Below are positions 10,862-21,941 of a DNA stretch of 64,000 nt, in pieces (position 1 is the stretch's first letter; each line of letters begins with the position of its first letter). The notes beneath the pieces were generated by a model. That model was not told the DNA's origin. It worked only from the letters and a program-made list of their open reading frames with translations, and made no database searches. Source of the DNA: Hygrocybe punicea (Eukaryota; Basidiomycota; Agaricomycetes; Agaricales; Hygrophoraceae); the NCBI GenBank assembly GCA_963556145.1, contig OY744467.1, positions 3,100,001 to 3,164,000 of the forward strand, given 5' to 3'. Made by a program: the position numbers and the translations under genes.

Positions 10862-13800
10862 ATGGCTATATCATCTCGAAATATTGATAAAAACAATAAT
10901 ATATCTGGGACATATGTAGGTGGTGGCAAAAAAGCTGTTTTTACCATGTCTGAACTTGGATTAAAGTCATTTCCACTTGGTCAAGACAAAGAAGGAAGCT
11001 ATACGTTTAAATCATACATCTCTAAGCAGAACCTGACTCTTCAGGATTTTTCCAATGGTTCTCTTATATTGTTAGACATTTCACTAGCAACGTTAGTCAG
11101 CAAATTAACCATTGCAAATCTCAAATTAATTGCTGCATATCATTCCATCTATTTGGCAGCAAACATGAAGCATGCAGACATTCAAACTGAAATTGTAAAT
11201 CACCAGTGCATTGACTGTTCTTCTTATGTTTCAGTGTTTGAGTTTATGGATGAGCTAGCAAGTAAAAAGCGTACAGCTAACATTGAAGCTGTAAAACGAT
11301 CACACAATAAAAACATTGACAAATATCAGCACCAGAATATTTGTGCTGTTCAGAAATACAATAAAAAATACATTGAGAAGCATCAGCAACAACATATTGC
11401 AGCTGTCCAGAGATATAACTTGCAACATGCTAAGAAACAGCAGCTACAACATATAGCAGCTGTGCAAAGATATAACATGAAACATCCTGAAAAACATCAA
11501 AACCAAGATATTACAGCAGTTCAAAGATATAACTTTGAACATCCTGAAAAACATCAGCAACAAAATAATGCAGCTGTTCAAAAATATAAATTGGACCATC
11601 CTGAGAAACATCAGCAACAAAATATTGTAGCTATGAACAGATATAAATTAGAACATCCAGATAAATACCAGCAACAGAATCTTGCAGCAGTTCAAAAATA
11701 TTGCTTGGAACATCCAGAGAGATATCAGCAAAAGAACCTAGCAGCTGTTCAAAGATTTTCATCTGATGACTCAGAGAAACATAAACTTTTCAATCAAAAA
11801 GCAGTTCAAAATTTTCGTGATAACAATTCTGACAGATGCAAGCAGCAAAATCAAATTGCAGCCCAGTCATACAGAGACAAAGTAGAATTTCCTCCTTTAC
11901 CTCCATCTCAATCCTTACAACACACTATTGTATCAAATTTTTGTAGAGAAAGTAGCCCTAACGGATTTACAGAAGCAGGATGTGCAGTTTGTGGACGATT
12001 AACAGCTGTACATCAATTAACAAAAGTTTCTTCCCTTGATTTGGATTTGAATTTGTTAACACAAGCTTCAGCTACTCAACAAGAAAGATTTTCAGTTGAT
12101 GATCCAGTGCAATGCATTGATAAGCCCATTTTGATTGATAATTCAGATAACATATGTAAATCATGTCACAAGTCATTGAAGAATGGAAAACAACCTCTTC
12201 ACGCACTTGCAAATGGTCTGTGGATTGGTGATGTGCCAACAGCTTTACAAAACCTATCATATGCTGAACAGTTGATGATTGCAAGGGTCAGACACAATAG
12301 ATGCATTGTCAGAGTCTCTTCAGGCATGCACAAGATGAGAGCCAATGTAATTACATTTGCAAATCCAGTTCCCAAACTATATGATATTTTGCCACCTCCA
12401 GCTGATGAATTAGATGAAGTTCTGGCCTTTATTTACACTGGTCCATGTAAACCCACCAAGTCTGACTTTGAAAGAACACCTCTGCTTGTTAGGAGAAACA
12501 AAGTAGCAATTGCTTTGAATTGGCTAAAGTTAAACTACTGTGATTACTTTGACTTGGAAATATCACAAGAGAATTTAAATCAATATCCTGAAAATGATAT
12601 ACCAGTGGTTGTTGATTATCGTCAGTCATTCACCAACAAAAGTCCAGAATCAACTGCAATCCATGATATGGAAACTGAAGAAGGAACAAACTGGCAAATG
12701 TCCATTTGTTGTTCATGGCTTGACTGGTGAGGAATACTCCACCAAGAGTGTCAAAGCATTAAAGCCTATTGCTTTGAAGCATTTGAAGAGCAACCGCATG
12801 ATGCTTGCTATCGGACATGACAAAGATCCACAGTCAATCTATGGAAACCCACAGTTATTTCCACAAATGATGCCTTGGCTGTTTCCATATGGACTTGGTG
12901 GTATTGGAAATAATATAAAGCAAGGGTCTCTGTCTGATATTGCACATAAAAGACATTTGTTAATGTACAATGACAAGCACTTTCAGAGAGACCCACACTT
13001 TCCATTGATTGTATTTAATCATGAACAAATCAAACAGGCAACTATGGGAGGCTATTTATTGGCTGAGAAAGCAAAGTTTGATCAGATATCCCAGAGGCTC
13101 ATGGATGTTGATGTTGGTGTTCTGAATTACATCTCCAGAAAGATGGAAGATGGTGAACAAGTCAAACATGACACTGATGAAGAAAAGCTTTGTTTTCAGC
13201 TGATCAAAGATATTGACCATGTTAGTAGTCATGTGCAAGGATCATTGACAAATAAGAAATATATGAGAAATGAAATCTGGGCACTGATGTCATTCTGTGG
13301 GGCCCCATCTTGGTTTATTACCTTTTCACCTGCAGATATCATGCATCCACTATGTTTATATTTTGCTGACACCAAAGAGGAATTTTCCCCAGCCTTGCAA
13401 GACTATGGTGAGAGATACAGACTTATTGCCCAAAATCCTGTGACTGGTGCAAGATTCTTTCATTTATGGTCAAGTTGTTTATCAAACATGTACTTGGAGT
13501 TAGTTCAAATTATTTTGGGTTTTATGGAGATACAAATGCATATTATGGTGCTGTTGAACAGCAAGGACGATTAACTCTTCATATGCATATGATGTTATGG
13601 CTCAAAACATGCTTGTCACCACAAGAGATCAGAGATAGAATTATTGATCCTAACTCAGACTTCCAAACAAAATTTGTTGAATATCTTGAAAGTGTTTATA
13701 TTGGTGAATTTATGACTGGCACAATGGATGAAGTCACAGCCAAAGTCAATGCTCAATCCATAAAAAAAGGTTACAAAGATCCAACTCAAACCTTGCCTGA

Positions 13801-14168
13801 AACATCACCTCCTCTGTGCTGTGACAAACATGAAGACATTGAAGATCAATCTGGATGCGTTGAATGCAAGAATGTTGAGTCATGGTGGGACCGATTCAGA
13901 AACACTGTGGATGATTTGATACTCCACTCCAATGTTCATAATTGTGGTAGATACAAGTCTAATGCTGAGAAAGTCAACAGAAAAGACAGACCCACCTGCA
14001 TGAACAAACATGGAAAATGCAAAGCTAGATTTCCAAGATCATTGTTTGAATCCACTCAAGTTGATCTAAAGACTGGTGCACTTAATGTGAAAAAGGGTGA
14101 AGCATGGATAAACACATTAACCCCACTTGTAACATTTTTATTATGCTGCAACACTGATATCACAAGTT
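10862..14168 (+). pseudogene. Helitron Rep-helicase copy 1, N-terminal half
   Basis: I place the start at ATG 10862 (MAISSRN), because sequence upstream is repeat-derived. The order is: an N-terminal domain with YVGGGKK and HQCIDCSSYVSVFEF; about eleven tandem 18-residue repeats (IAAVQRYNLEHPEKHQQQ-type, 11280-11880); a Cys-bearing block with DUF6570-like GPCKPTKSDFERTPLL (12440-12490); and Helitron_like_N with MMPWLFPYGLGGIGN. The HUH nuclease motif LHMHMMLW is at about 13577. Rep nicks DNA for rolling-circle transposition. Two single-base frameshifts break it (near 12690 and 13467). Coding similarity ends abruptly after CNTDITS at 14168, about 20 codons before the catalytic tyrosine pair. 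The missing part resumes at exactly the homologous codon at 33927. Confidence 0.88.
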
Positions 14169-14715
14169 ACGAGTTCTTCCATTTATGGAAAACTCCTTCT
14201 CATAAAGCCGGATTTCAGCCATTGAGGTGATTCATTCATCTCAGGGACTGAGGGAAAAATGTGTCCAAATATAGTAACTGAGTTCAAAATCCCTTTTGAC
14301 TGGTTTCATTTCAGAATTCAGAGCCTTTATTAACTTTCACACATTATGGATTCTCATGAAAATAGACAAGGAGTATGTGATGGACACTGTCCTGCTGGAA
14401 AAAAATTGTGGAGTGGATATGGTATAAATTGGACTACCTGTGAGCTATTTTGTGCAAGGAAAATGAGTATAGATTCAATAACTAGTGTAATACTGCAATG
14501 TAAAATGTGGTAATTTCTAGCCATATTCTATGGCATGTATGTTATACTTTTGTCCACATAATGCACCTGGGGAACATAATATCTGAGTCTCTAGAATGCA
14601 AACAAGTGAGGGTGGTCTGGAGTTGTGGCTGAAATTTGAGCGGAGTTCAGAATCCAAAGTGAGAGCATTCGAGCTCAGGTGAATCCAAAACCTTCTGTGG
14701 CTCAACGGCCTCATC
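14169..14715 (+). mobile_element. 5' terminal region of a minisatellite-bearing dispersed element, copy i
   Basis: Begins ttacgagttcttccattta exactly where Helitron copy 1 breaks. Nearly the whole 547 bp recurs at 36826-37375 with small indels, and the first 40 or so bases recur inverted at 35961-36000. In both forward copies a ~150-bp minisatellite array lies downstream, here after removal of the nested copia element. No protein-coding content was recognised. The element class is unknown to me. Confidence 0.7.
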
Positions 14716-15117
14716 TCCCTCAACTTCGGACAGCACTGCCAGCTTCCTGCTGTCCCTACTGCCCTACAACTTTCCCAACCCCCTCTGCCGTGCCCTAACC
14801 CGCTCCAGGAAACTGTTTGGCTTCCAAAAGGTCACCAATGTCTGGCAATAATTGCACCAGCACCCCTGGCAACAGGAGCACATTCTGGCTGCTTTTGAGC
14901 GCCATGGAGGGTTTCTGAGGGTAGCAGGGGATGTGGTGCACCCACCTCCTACTATTCCAGGTGAGTTTTCTCATTTATCTGCTGTCCTGGGTCTGGATTG
15001 GCCATGGGTACTCACCCAGGTGTCACCTGCTTCTCCCAGCCATCTAACTCCCTGTCCAGCACCCTCCCAGCATCCTTTCAGTGCCCCTATAGTCCCTGCA
15101 CCAATTTGTGACCCTCC
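14716..15117. other. Unassigned interior of the dispersed element, left of the copia insertion
   Basis: Pyrimidine-rich sequence that rejoins 19952-20110 once the copia element and one target copy are removed. A short frame around 14850-15110 contains LHQHPWQQEHILAAFERHGG and a possible 5' splice site (ccag then gtgagt near 14958). It looks like an exon relic, but I cannot name it. Confidence 0.4.
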
Positions 15118-15361
15118 TGTTGGGAATAGTGGCCAAATAGTCGCGGAAAGGATTAGTAATTCGTATCACGTGACCCCGGAACTCAAACACACCCGTCCGA
15201 TGAATAATGCTGAAGCGCAGCATGTATTCTACTCACCACAGGAAACTTCTAGTAGATTTAGCTAGTAGTATAAAAACCCTCTCAGAGAGAGGCAAATAAT
15301 AATTCATTCCACACAAAATATCTTAGCGGTCAACAACCACTGCAAACTATATATTCCAATA
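15118..15361 (+). repeat. 5' LTR of the copia element
   Basis: 244 bp with TATA box tataaaaa at 15269-15276. Differences from the 3' LTR are mostly G/A transitions (for example cacgtgacc here, cacatgacc there). Confidence 0.95.
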
Positions 15362-15373
15362 GGTTATGAGCCC
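15362..15373 (+). other. Copia primer-binding site (initiator tRNA-Met half molecule)
   Basis: ggttatgagccc follows the 5' LTR directly. Its complement, gggctcataacc, matches the anticodon loop region of eukaryotic initiator tRNA-Met (CAU anticodon included), the half-tRNA priming site known from Drosophila copia and 1731. The tRNA match is from knowledge of the iMet sequence, not from a search. Confidence 0.7.
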
Positions 15374-15444
15374 TGAACGGCTTTAACGGAAACACGATCA
15401 TGCACCTCCAAACATCGCATTACTACCTCGTATACTAGCCGACT

Positions 15445-18400
15445 ATGACGGACGAAGTCACGCACACATCAGGATCATACCGGATCGAGTTATTAAAGGG
15501 AAACAATTGGATGCCGTGGAAGAGACGGATGTTAGCCGTACTTCGGGATCTTGGGTTAGAGACGTACATCGATGTGGAATCAAAGGCCCCTGTCCCAGCG
15601 GATGCATCCCGTCCAACATCAGAGGAATCCGAGGCGATGAAGAAATGGCGTGGCGGAGACGCCAAGATGAGGACGCGGATCGAGCTCGCAATTGGTGACG
15701 CGGAAATGATACATATCATTGGCACACACACGGTGAGTGAGATGTGGAAGCAGCTAACCTTGGTAAAGGAATCCAGGGGGAAGCTCGGAATACTAGCGAC
15801 GCGACGCGCATTGTACCGGTCGATTGCCGAAGAAGGATTTGACCTAATCAAGCACATATCGAAGCTCCGGAAACTACAGGAGGAACTCCACTTGATGGGA
15901 AGCCTCGTTTCTGATGAAGATTTCGCGATGATACTTGTATCCTCTTTACCGGAAGGCTGGGACCTGTATACATCAGCGTATGTAGGCTCGAAGAAGGACG
16001 GAACATCACTGATGTCACATGAACTAGTCGTGATCCTATTGGAGGAAGACTGCAGGTGCCGTGAGCGCAGCGGAGATCCTAACAACGTCGCTATGCACGG
16101 GAGGTTCACCGGAAAGCGCGACGGAAAGGGTAACGGAAAGCAGAAAGCGGCCGATTCCGAAACGGAATGCTTCAACTGCCACAAAAAGGGACATATGGCA
16201 AAGGACTGCTGGTCTAAAGGTGGCGGAAAGGAAGGGCAAGGGCCGAAAGGGAAAGAAAAGAGCACCGGAAAGGGTGGAAACCAACGGAACCGATCGAATC
16301 AAGCTGCGGACAATGTCAATAATATGTTACAGGACGTAGCATACGCAGTGAATACAGACAATATTTCAAACTACGATTGGTTACTGGATTCCGGAATGAC
16401 AAGTCACATCAGCAATTCCCGAAACGCATTTATCATGTACAAAACTCTGGACAAAGCTACCGTTCAAGGACTAGGAAAGGTAGCTGCTCAAGCTCTTGGT
16501 CGCGGAACCGTCACCTTACACTTCACAGTGGATGGAAAGGACATACAGCACCAGTTACGAGACGTACTACATGTACCGGAGTCATGGAACTCGCTACTAT
16601 CGCTTAGCCGGTTCAATGAAAGCGGCGGATGGGTTAACTTCCGCAATGGAATATGCAGGCTCTATACGAAGGAGAATAAACTTGTCGGAACAGGCCGGAA
16701 AGATGGACGACTATACCGTTTGAATGCCCGAGTGCAATCCCGCACGCTGGAAAAGGCAAACGTAGCCAAACCAAAGAAAATGTCTTGGGACAAATGGCAC
16801 CACCAATACGGACACATCGGAATGAGCGGACTCGAGACCCTGCAGAGAAAGGGGTTAGTCACAGGTCTAGAAATCGACAAAGGGAGTGTCCCTTCCCGAA
16901 CCTGTGAGGCTTGCATTCAGGCGAAGCAAGCCATCCAGCCATTTCCGAAAGAGGCTGATGGACAATCCAAAGTCGCCGGAGAGCGGACTTTGAGCGACGT
17001 CTGGGGCCCAGCACGCGTAGAGTCTATCGGAGGATCGAAATACTATATCTCATTCACGGACGACGCGACACGCACCGTAACCACTCTATTCATGAAATGG
17101 AAAAGCCAGGCGACGGAACGCATCAAGGCTTACGTTAACACGATCGAAAAGAAGTTTGATTGAAACCCTAAATATTTGCGGTTCGATAACGGAAAGGAAC
17201 TCGTCAACAAGGAAGTCGAGAGATGGGCAGCGGAGAAGGGAATTGTCATCGAGACAACGGCCCCTTACTCACCCTCGCAACACAGAACGGCGGAAAGATT
17301 TAATCGCACGTTACTGGAGTTAGCCCGCGCGATGTTGATCGCTAAAAACCTGCCCGCATTCCTTTGGCCGGAAGCCGTTGCACATGCGGCCTACATTCGA
17401 AACCGATCCCCCACCAAGGCTCTAGACAGAATGACTCCGCATGAAGCTTGGACTGGCAAGAAGCCAGACATATCGCATTTCCGGGAGTTCGGATGCGATG
17501 TTTGGGTCTTATATCAAGGCGGAAAAAGATCGAAGCTGGCACTGTGATCAGCTAAGATGAAGTTCGTAGGATTTGTGGAGTCGCAGAAGGCTATCCGATA
17601 CTACGATGCCGGAACGCAGACTGTTAAAACGTCTCGGAATGTTGCATTTCACGAGGATGGGGCATTGCAGGAAGTCCAGATTGTATCCGACTTACCGGGT
17701 TTGCAATTTGAGGGGGAGCAGAGTGAATCCGACGACTCGCAAACTCCGGAACCACCAGAACCCGCAACAGAATCACCAGAACCCACTGTAATGGCACCGG
17801 AAAGGGCCATTCGCAGACCAGAAACCGAAATAACATACCCACCGAGAGCAACATGAGGAGTCGACCGCGACTACCGACAGTTAAACAACCCGCGTGCACA
17901 ACTGACACAACGCGAGATACGCGAACCGCTTGATGTACGGAGACCAACGGAATCATCCGCAGCGAAACAAAAGGAAAAAGTCAGCGCAGAAACAACCATA
18001 GCATATGCGTTCTTGAGCGCAATGCAACAAGATAGCAGTCTCACCGACAAGGACCCATGGGATTTAAGGGAAGCCAGGGAAGCCGTAGATTGGGAGAACT
18101 GGAAGGTAGCGATGAAAGAGGAATTCGATCAGCTACAGGAAACGGGCATTTGGAAACTCGTAGACTTGCCGGAGGGGCGGGAAGCCATCGGAAGCAAATG
18201 GGTTTTCCACCGGAAACGCGATGAGATGGGTGCAATCGCTAGGCACAAGGCCCAGTTAGTAGCCCAGGGGTTCTTGCAGAAGCCCGGAGTGGATTTCAGC
18301 GAAACCGGAACATTCGCTCCTGTGATGCGGTTCGAGACGTTACGGACGTTGCTCGCGTATTCCGCAGTCAAGGACTGGGATATCCAGCAGATGGATATCA

Positions 18401-19719
18401 AAGGTGCATACCTTAACGGATGGGTGAAGGAGGAGCTGTACATGAAGCAGCCGGTGGAATTTGAGGACGGAACCAGACGGGTTTGCCGCCTCATATGCCC
18501 TATATATGGTCTCAGGCAAGCCGGAAACGTATGGAACACGGATTTCGATAACACGATGAAGGAATTTCATTATACGAGATTACAGACTGACCACTGCGTG
18601 TACTACTATCGGGAAGGCGAAAACTTTTCCATTGTACTTGTATGGGTCGACAACCTCACGGCTTACGCAAACAACCGAGCGATAAATCAGCGGGTAATCA
18701 ACCAGCTAAAGGAAAAATATATGGTAACGGTCATCGGAAAGCCAACGTTACTGCTCGGAATCCATATCAAACGAGACCACCAACAACAGAAAATCACCCT
18801 ATCACAAAGCCGCTATATCTGGAAGATCCTCGCAAAGGCTGGAATGAAGGATGCCAAGCTGGTATCAACCCCGATGGACCAGAACATGGTCCTGCGAATA
18901 AACGAAACCGAAACCGACGAGAGCAAGCGGAAATGCACCTTGATCGAGTACACGACATGAGTCGGAGAGCTCTTGTATGCTGCGCACACAACAAGACCCG
19001 ATATCATGTATGCAACTGTAACTGTTGCGCAATTCACATGGAACCTGAGTCCGGAACACTGGACAGCACTTAAAAGGATATTCCGCTACCTAAAGGGAAC
19101 GATGGATTACAAACTAACGTACGGCGGAAAGGACCAACGGATTACGACGGAAACCGTTCATTACGTCGATGCCGATTGGGGATCCAACCCGCACCGGAAA
19201 TCCATTAGCGGATATGTGTTCACGATCACAGAGGGAGTCGTGGCTTGGAGCTTGAAGAAGCAAAGCACGATTGCGTTGTCAACAGCCGAAGCGGAATATG
19301 TCGCCGCTACTCATGCCACGAAACAGCTAATCTGGCATAGAAACTTGTTGAAGGAATTGGACCTACGGTCGGACGAAACATCGATTTTACGATCCGATAA
19401 TCAGGCCGCGATTGCTATATCGCACAACCCGGAATTCCACACGCGGACGAAGCACATAGATATCAATCTACATTTCCTACGAGATCACGTTGCGTCTGGT
19501 ATTCTCAAAGTCATGTATATTCCTTCCGAAGAAAATCTAGTGGACATATTTACAAAAGGGTTACCTCGCCCGCTTCACGCAAAGTTCACAGCCAAACTTG
19601 GTCTATTGACCGGAGAGAAACGGGAAAGAGCGGGACACGTAACGGAATACATGGACGATGTTTACCGCGACCCGGAACGAGTCGAAGAGTATTCGACCAA
19701 GGGGGAGTGTTGGGAATAG
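15445..19719 (+). pseudogene. Copia Gag-Pol polyprotein, five disabling changes
   Basis: The start is ATG 15445. Gag has a zinc knuckle CFNCHKKGHMAKDC (about 16168). Protease WLLDSGMTSHIS (about 16380) has Met where Ala is usual. The GAG-pre-integrase block (YGHIGMSGLETLQRKG, CEACIQAKQ) is followed by integrase (SDVWGP; RFDNGKE; NRTLLELAR). RT carries GSKWVFHRKRDE, QMDIKGAYLNG and the YVDD-box equivalent WVDN at 18643-18654, where the second catalytic Asp is Asn (AAC 18652-18654). RNase H has VDADWGS, STAEAEYVA and HTRTKHIDI. In-frame TGA codons lie at 17161, 17545, 17854 and 18958; the frame is otherwise continuous. All five changes are explainable as single transitions (CGA or TGG to TGA, GAC to AAC). 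The protein would have produced virus-like particles, cDNA and integration. Confidence 0.93.
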
Positions 19720-19951
19720 TGGCCGAATAGTCGCGGAAAGGATTAGTAATTCGTATCACATGACCCCGGAACTCAAACACACCCATCCGATGAATAATGC
19801 TGAAGCGCAGCATGTATTCTACTCACCACAGGAAACTTCTAGTAGATTTAGCTAGTAGTATAAAAACCCTCTCAGAGAGAGGCAAATATAATTCAATTCC
19901 ACACAAAATATCTTAGCGGTCAACAACCACTGCAAACTATATATTCCAATA
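19708..19951 (+). repeat. 3' LTR of the copia element
   Basis: 244 bp, preceded by the purine tract caagggggag (19698-19707). TATA box at 19859-19866. It is followed directly by the target duplication cctcc. Confidence 0.95.
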
Positions 19952-19956
19952 CCTCC

Positions 19957-20560
19957 CCACTGCTGCCCCCATGCATTCTGCCCCTTCTCTCTCCCTTCTG
20001 CTCATTCTCCCTCTCCAATCCTTCCTTGGAACTTCATTGACTGACTTATCATTCACATCTCACCACCACCTCTCATTACTGTCCTCTATTGCCCTCATTG
20101 TAGCCATACTGTAATAATTTGGCCATTTAATCAATTAATTTAATGAAATTAAATAAGAATAAATTGATAACTGCTTAGCAATCTGAAGAGTGAATTAGTG
20201 TGTGAACTATGGAGTGAACTGCAGCATGAAAGAAGCTTTTGAGTTTCACACTCCATGGATGCATCACAGAAGTTGTGAAGAGAATTTGCATAGATAGATG
20301 CCTGCCTCAAAATATTTATACTTATTTGAACGTAGCTGCCATTGGCATGAGATCCCGACGTTGCCACATTTGGTAATGCAGACTGACTAGCAGGAGATCG
20401 CCTCAATGCCCAAGGCGATTTTGCTAACCCCCACGATCATGCAGGTGAACAAATAGGTATGTATTCTCTTTGAATTTTTATGGTCTACTAACGTTGTGTT
20501 CACCATCAACACCTTGTTTGTGTGACAACAAGGCGCAGGTTCTCGCGATCCAGCTGACTC
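19957..20560. other. Right flank of the copia insertion and lead-in to the minisatellite
   Basis: Pyrimidine-rich to about 20110, then A+T-rich. The last part (aggtatgtat, then tatggtctactaacg, 20455-20505) resembles the lead-in of the array at 37400-37440 (aggtaagcac, then tatggtctaataatg), so both arrays share their left boundary. No gene seen. Confidence 0.5.
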
Positions 20561-21610
20561 CCCAACCACCAACCACTCTTTTTCAACCACCAGGACGGCC
20601 CATCCCGCCCCATTTTTAAACACCCCCGGCCAGTCTACACCCCCCGGACCTCGTTCGTGTTGAAAATGAGCAACCAGGGGGTCTCAAAACCTCCTGTTCC
20701 TGCTGTCTGGCAGTGTCTGCGCAACCAGCACAACCCCCCATTTTCATCCACCAGAACACCCCGTCCTGCCCCATTTTTGACCACCCCCAGCCAGTATACA
20801 CCCCCTGTGCTCCGTTGCCATTGAAAATGAGCAAGCGGGGGTGCTCAAGATCTCGCGTTCCAGCTGTCTGCCTAACCACCACCACCACCACCCTCCCTTT
20901 TTCGACCATCAGGACACCCGGACCAGTCCCATTTGTGACCATGTGACCATCCCCGGCCAGTCTAGACCCCCCACACCTCGTTCACGTCAAAAACGAGCGA
21001 CCAGGGGGTCTCAAGACTGCGCGATCCAGCTGTGTGCCCAACCACCACCATTCCCTTTTTCAACAACCAGGACGGCCCTTCCTGTCACGTTTTCGACCAT
21101 CCCCAGCCAGTCTACACCCCCCGCAGCTCGTTCGCATTGAAAATGAGCAACCGGGGGGTCTCAAGACCACGCGTTCCAGCTGTCTGCCTAACCACCACCA
21201 ACCCCCTTTTTTCATCCACCGAGACACCCCATCCCGTCCGGTTTTCAATCACCCCCGGCTAGTGTGCACCCCCTGGGCCTCATTCGCGTTGAAAACGGGG
21301 GGTCAGGGGGGTCTCCAGCCCTCGCATTGCACCTGTCTGCCCAACCAGCAACCCCCCCATTTTTTCATCCACCGAGACACCCCATCCCATCCGGTTTCCA
21401 ATCCCCTCTTGCCAGTGTACACCCCCCGCACCTCTTTCGAGTTGAATATGAGGGGTCGGGGGGTCTCAGGCCCTCGCATTCCGGCTGTCTGCCCAACCAC
21501 CCACCCCCCCTGTTTTCATCCACCAGGACACCCCGTCCGGCACCCCCATCTACATCCCTGTACCCTGTTTCTGTTGAAAACGTGAAGTTGGGGGTGTCAG
21601 GCTCTCCATT
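20560..21610 (+). repeat. Minisatellite array i, ~150-166-bp unit
   Basis: About seven diverged units, each with a ttgaaaatgagc-like word, a run of G (gggggtctcaagac), ctgtctgcc(c/t)aaccac, a ccacc(a/g)gacaccccgtcc segment and a cccccggccagt-like segment. The marker word recurs at about 20661, 20822, 20988, 21138, 21290, 21443 and 21574. Homologous arrays are at 34985-35600 (inverted) and 37440-38580. Long open frames here (for example 21034-21585) result from unit lengths near a multiple of three and low stop content; I do not regard them as genes. Confidence 0.9.
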
Positions 21611-21941
21611 TCTTCACTAGTATATTTACTTATATTTAATTATTAAATAGAAATTCAATATTATATAATCAATTTCCAAATTTATCTGTGAAATCTAAAT
21701 GCTATGCTTGTGACACATCATCTGCTAGTGCATAACATGCTATTCTACTGTGTTGTGTTTCTACTGCTCCTGCTGTTCCCCATTCCCTCTGGTCCTCATG
21801 TCTTTTTACGGTTCCTTCCTTGTTGTCAGTAACACATTCTGACCATTCATTTAACTTGTGTTGCATGACAGGCTAATGCCAATGCCAATGCATCATTGTA
21901 TAGGTGATTTCTTCACAAAGACAGGTTGGTTTATCTGACCA
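21611..21941. other. A+T-rich spacer
   Basis: Follows the minisatellite. It contains no frame or repeat that I can name. Confidence 0.5.

Larger units (their letters stand above)
15118..19951 (+). mobile_element. Ty1/copia retrotransposon, full length, inactive
   Basis: A 4.83-kb element with two 244-bp LTRs that differ at only a handful of positions, a perfect 5-bp target duplication (cctcc at 15113-15117 and 19952-19956), a primer-binding site, a purine tract, and gag-protease-integrase-RT-RNase H in the copia order. LTRs start tgttgggaat and end attccaata (TA instead of the usual CA). Near-identical LTRs indicate recent insertion, yet the coding region already carries four stops and a catalytic substitution, so it probably moved in trans or decayed quickly. 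It sits within the dispersed element that begins at 14169. Confidence 0.95.

Noticed and set aside
14716..15117. Possible exon with a 5' splice site near 14958
   Set aside because: Suggestive but isolated: no matching acceptor or second exon was found even after removing the copia insertion, so it is not called as a gene.
15435..16302. Antisense ORFs across copia gag (276 and 88 codons)
   Set aside because: They mirror a highly biased sense frame (GGA/AAG-rich) and have no recognisable content; they are shadows of gag.
20560..21620. Several long ORFs on both strands (for example 21034-21585)
   Set aside because: They run through the ~150-bp minisatellite; unit length near a multiple of three and few stops keep frames open. 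The same happens on both strands and in the arrays at 35 and 38 kb.
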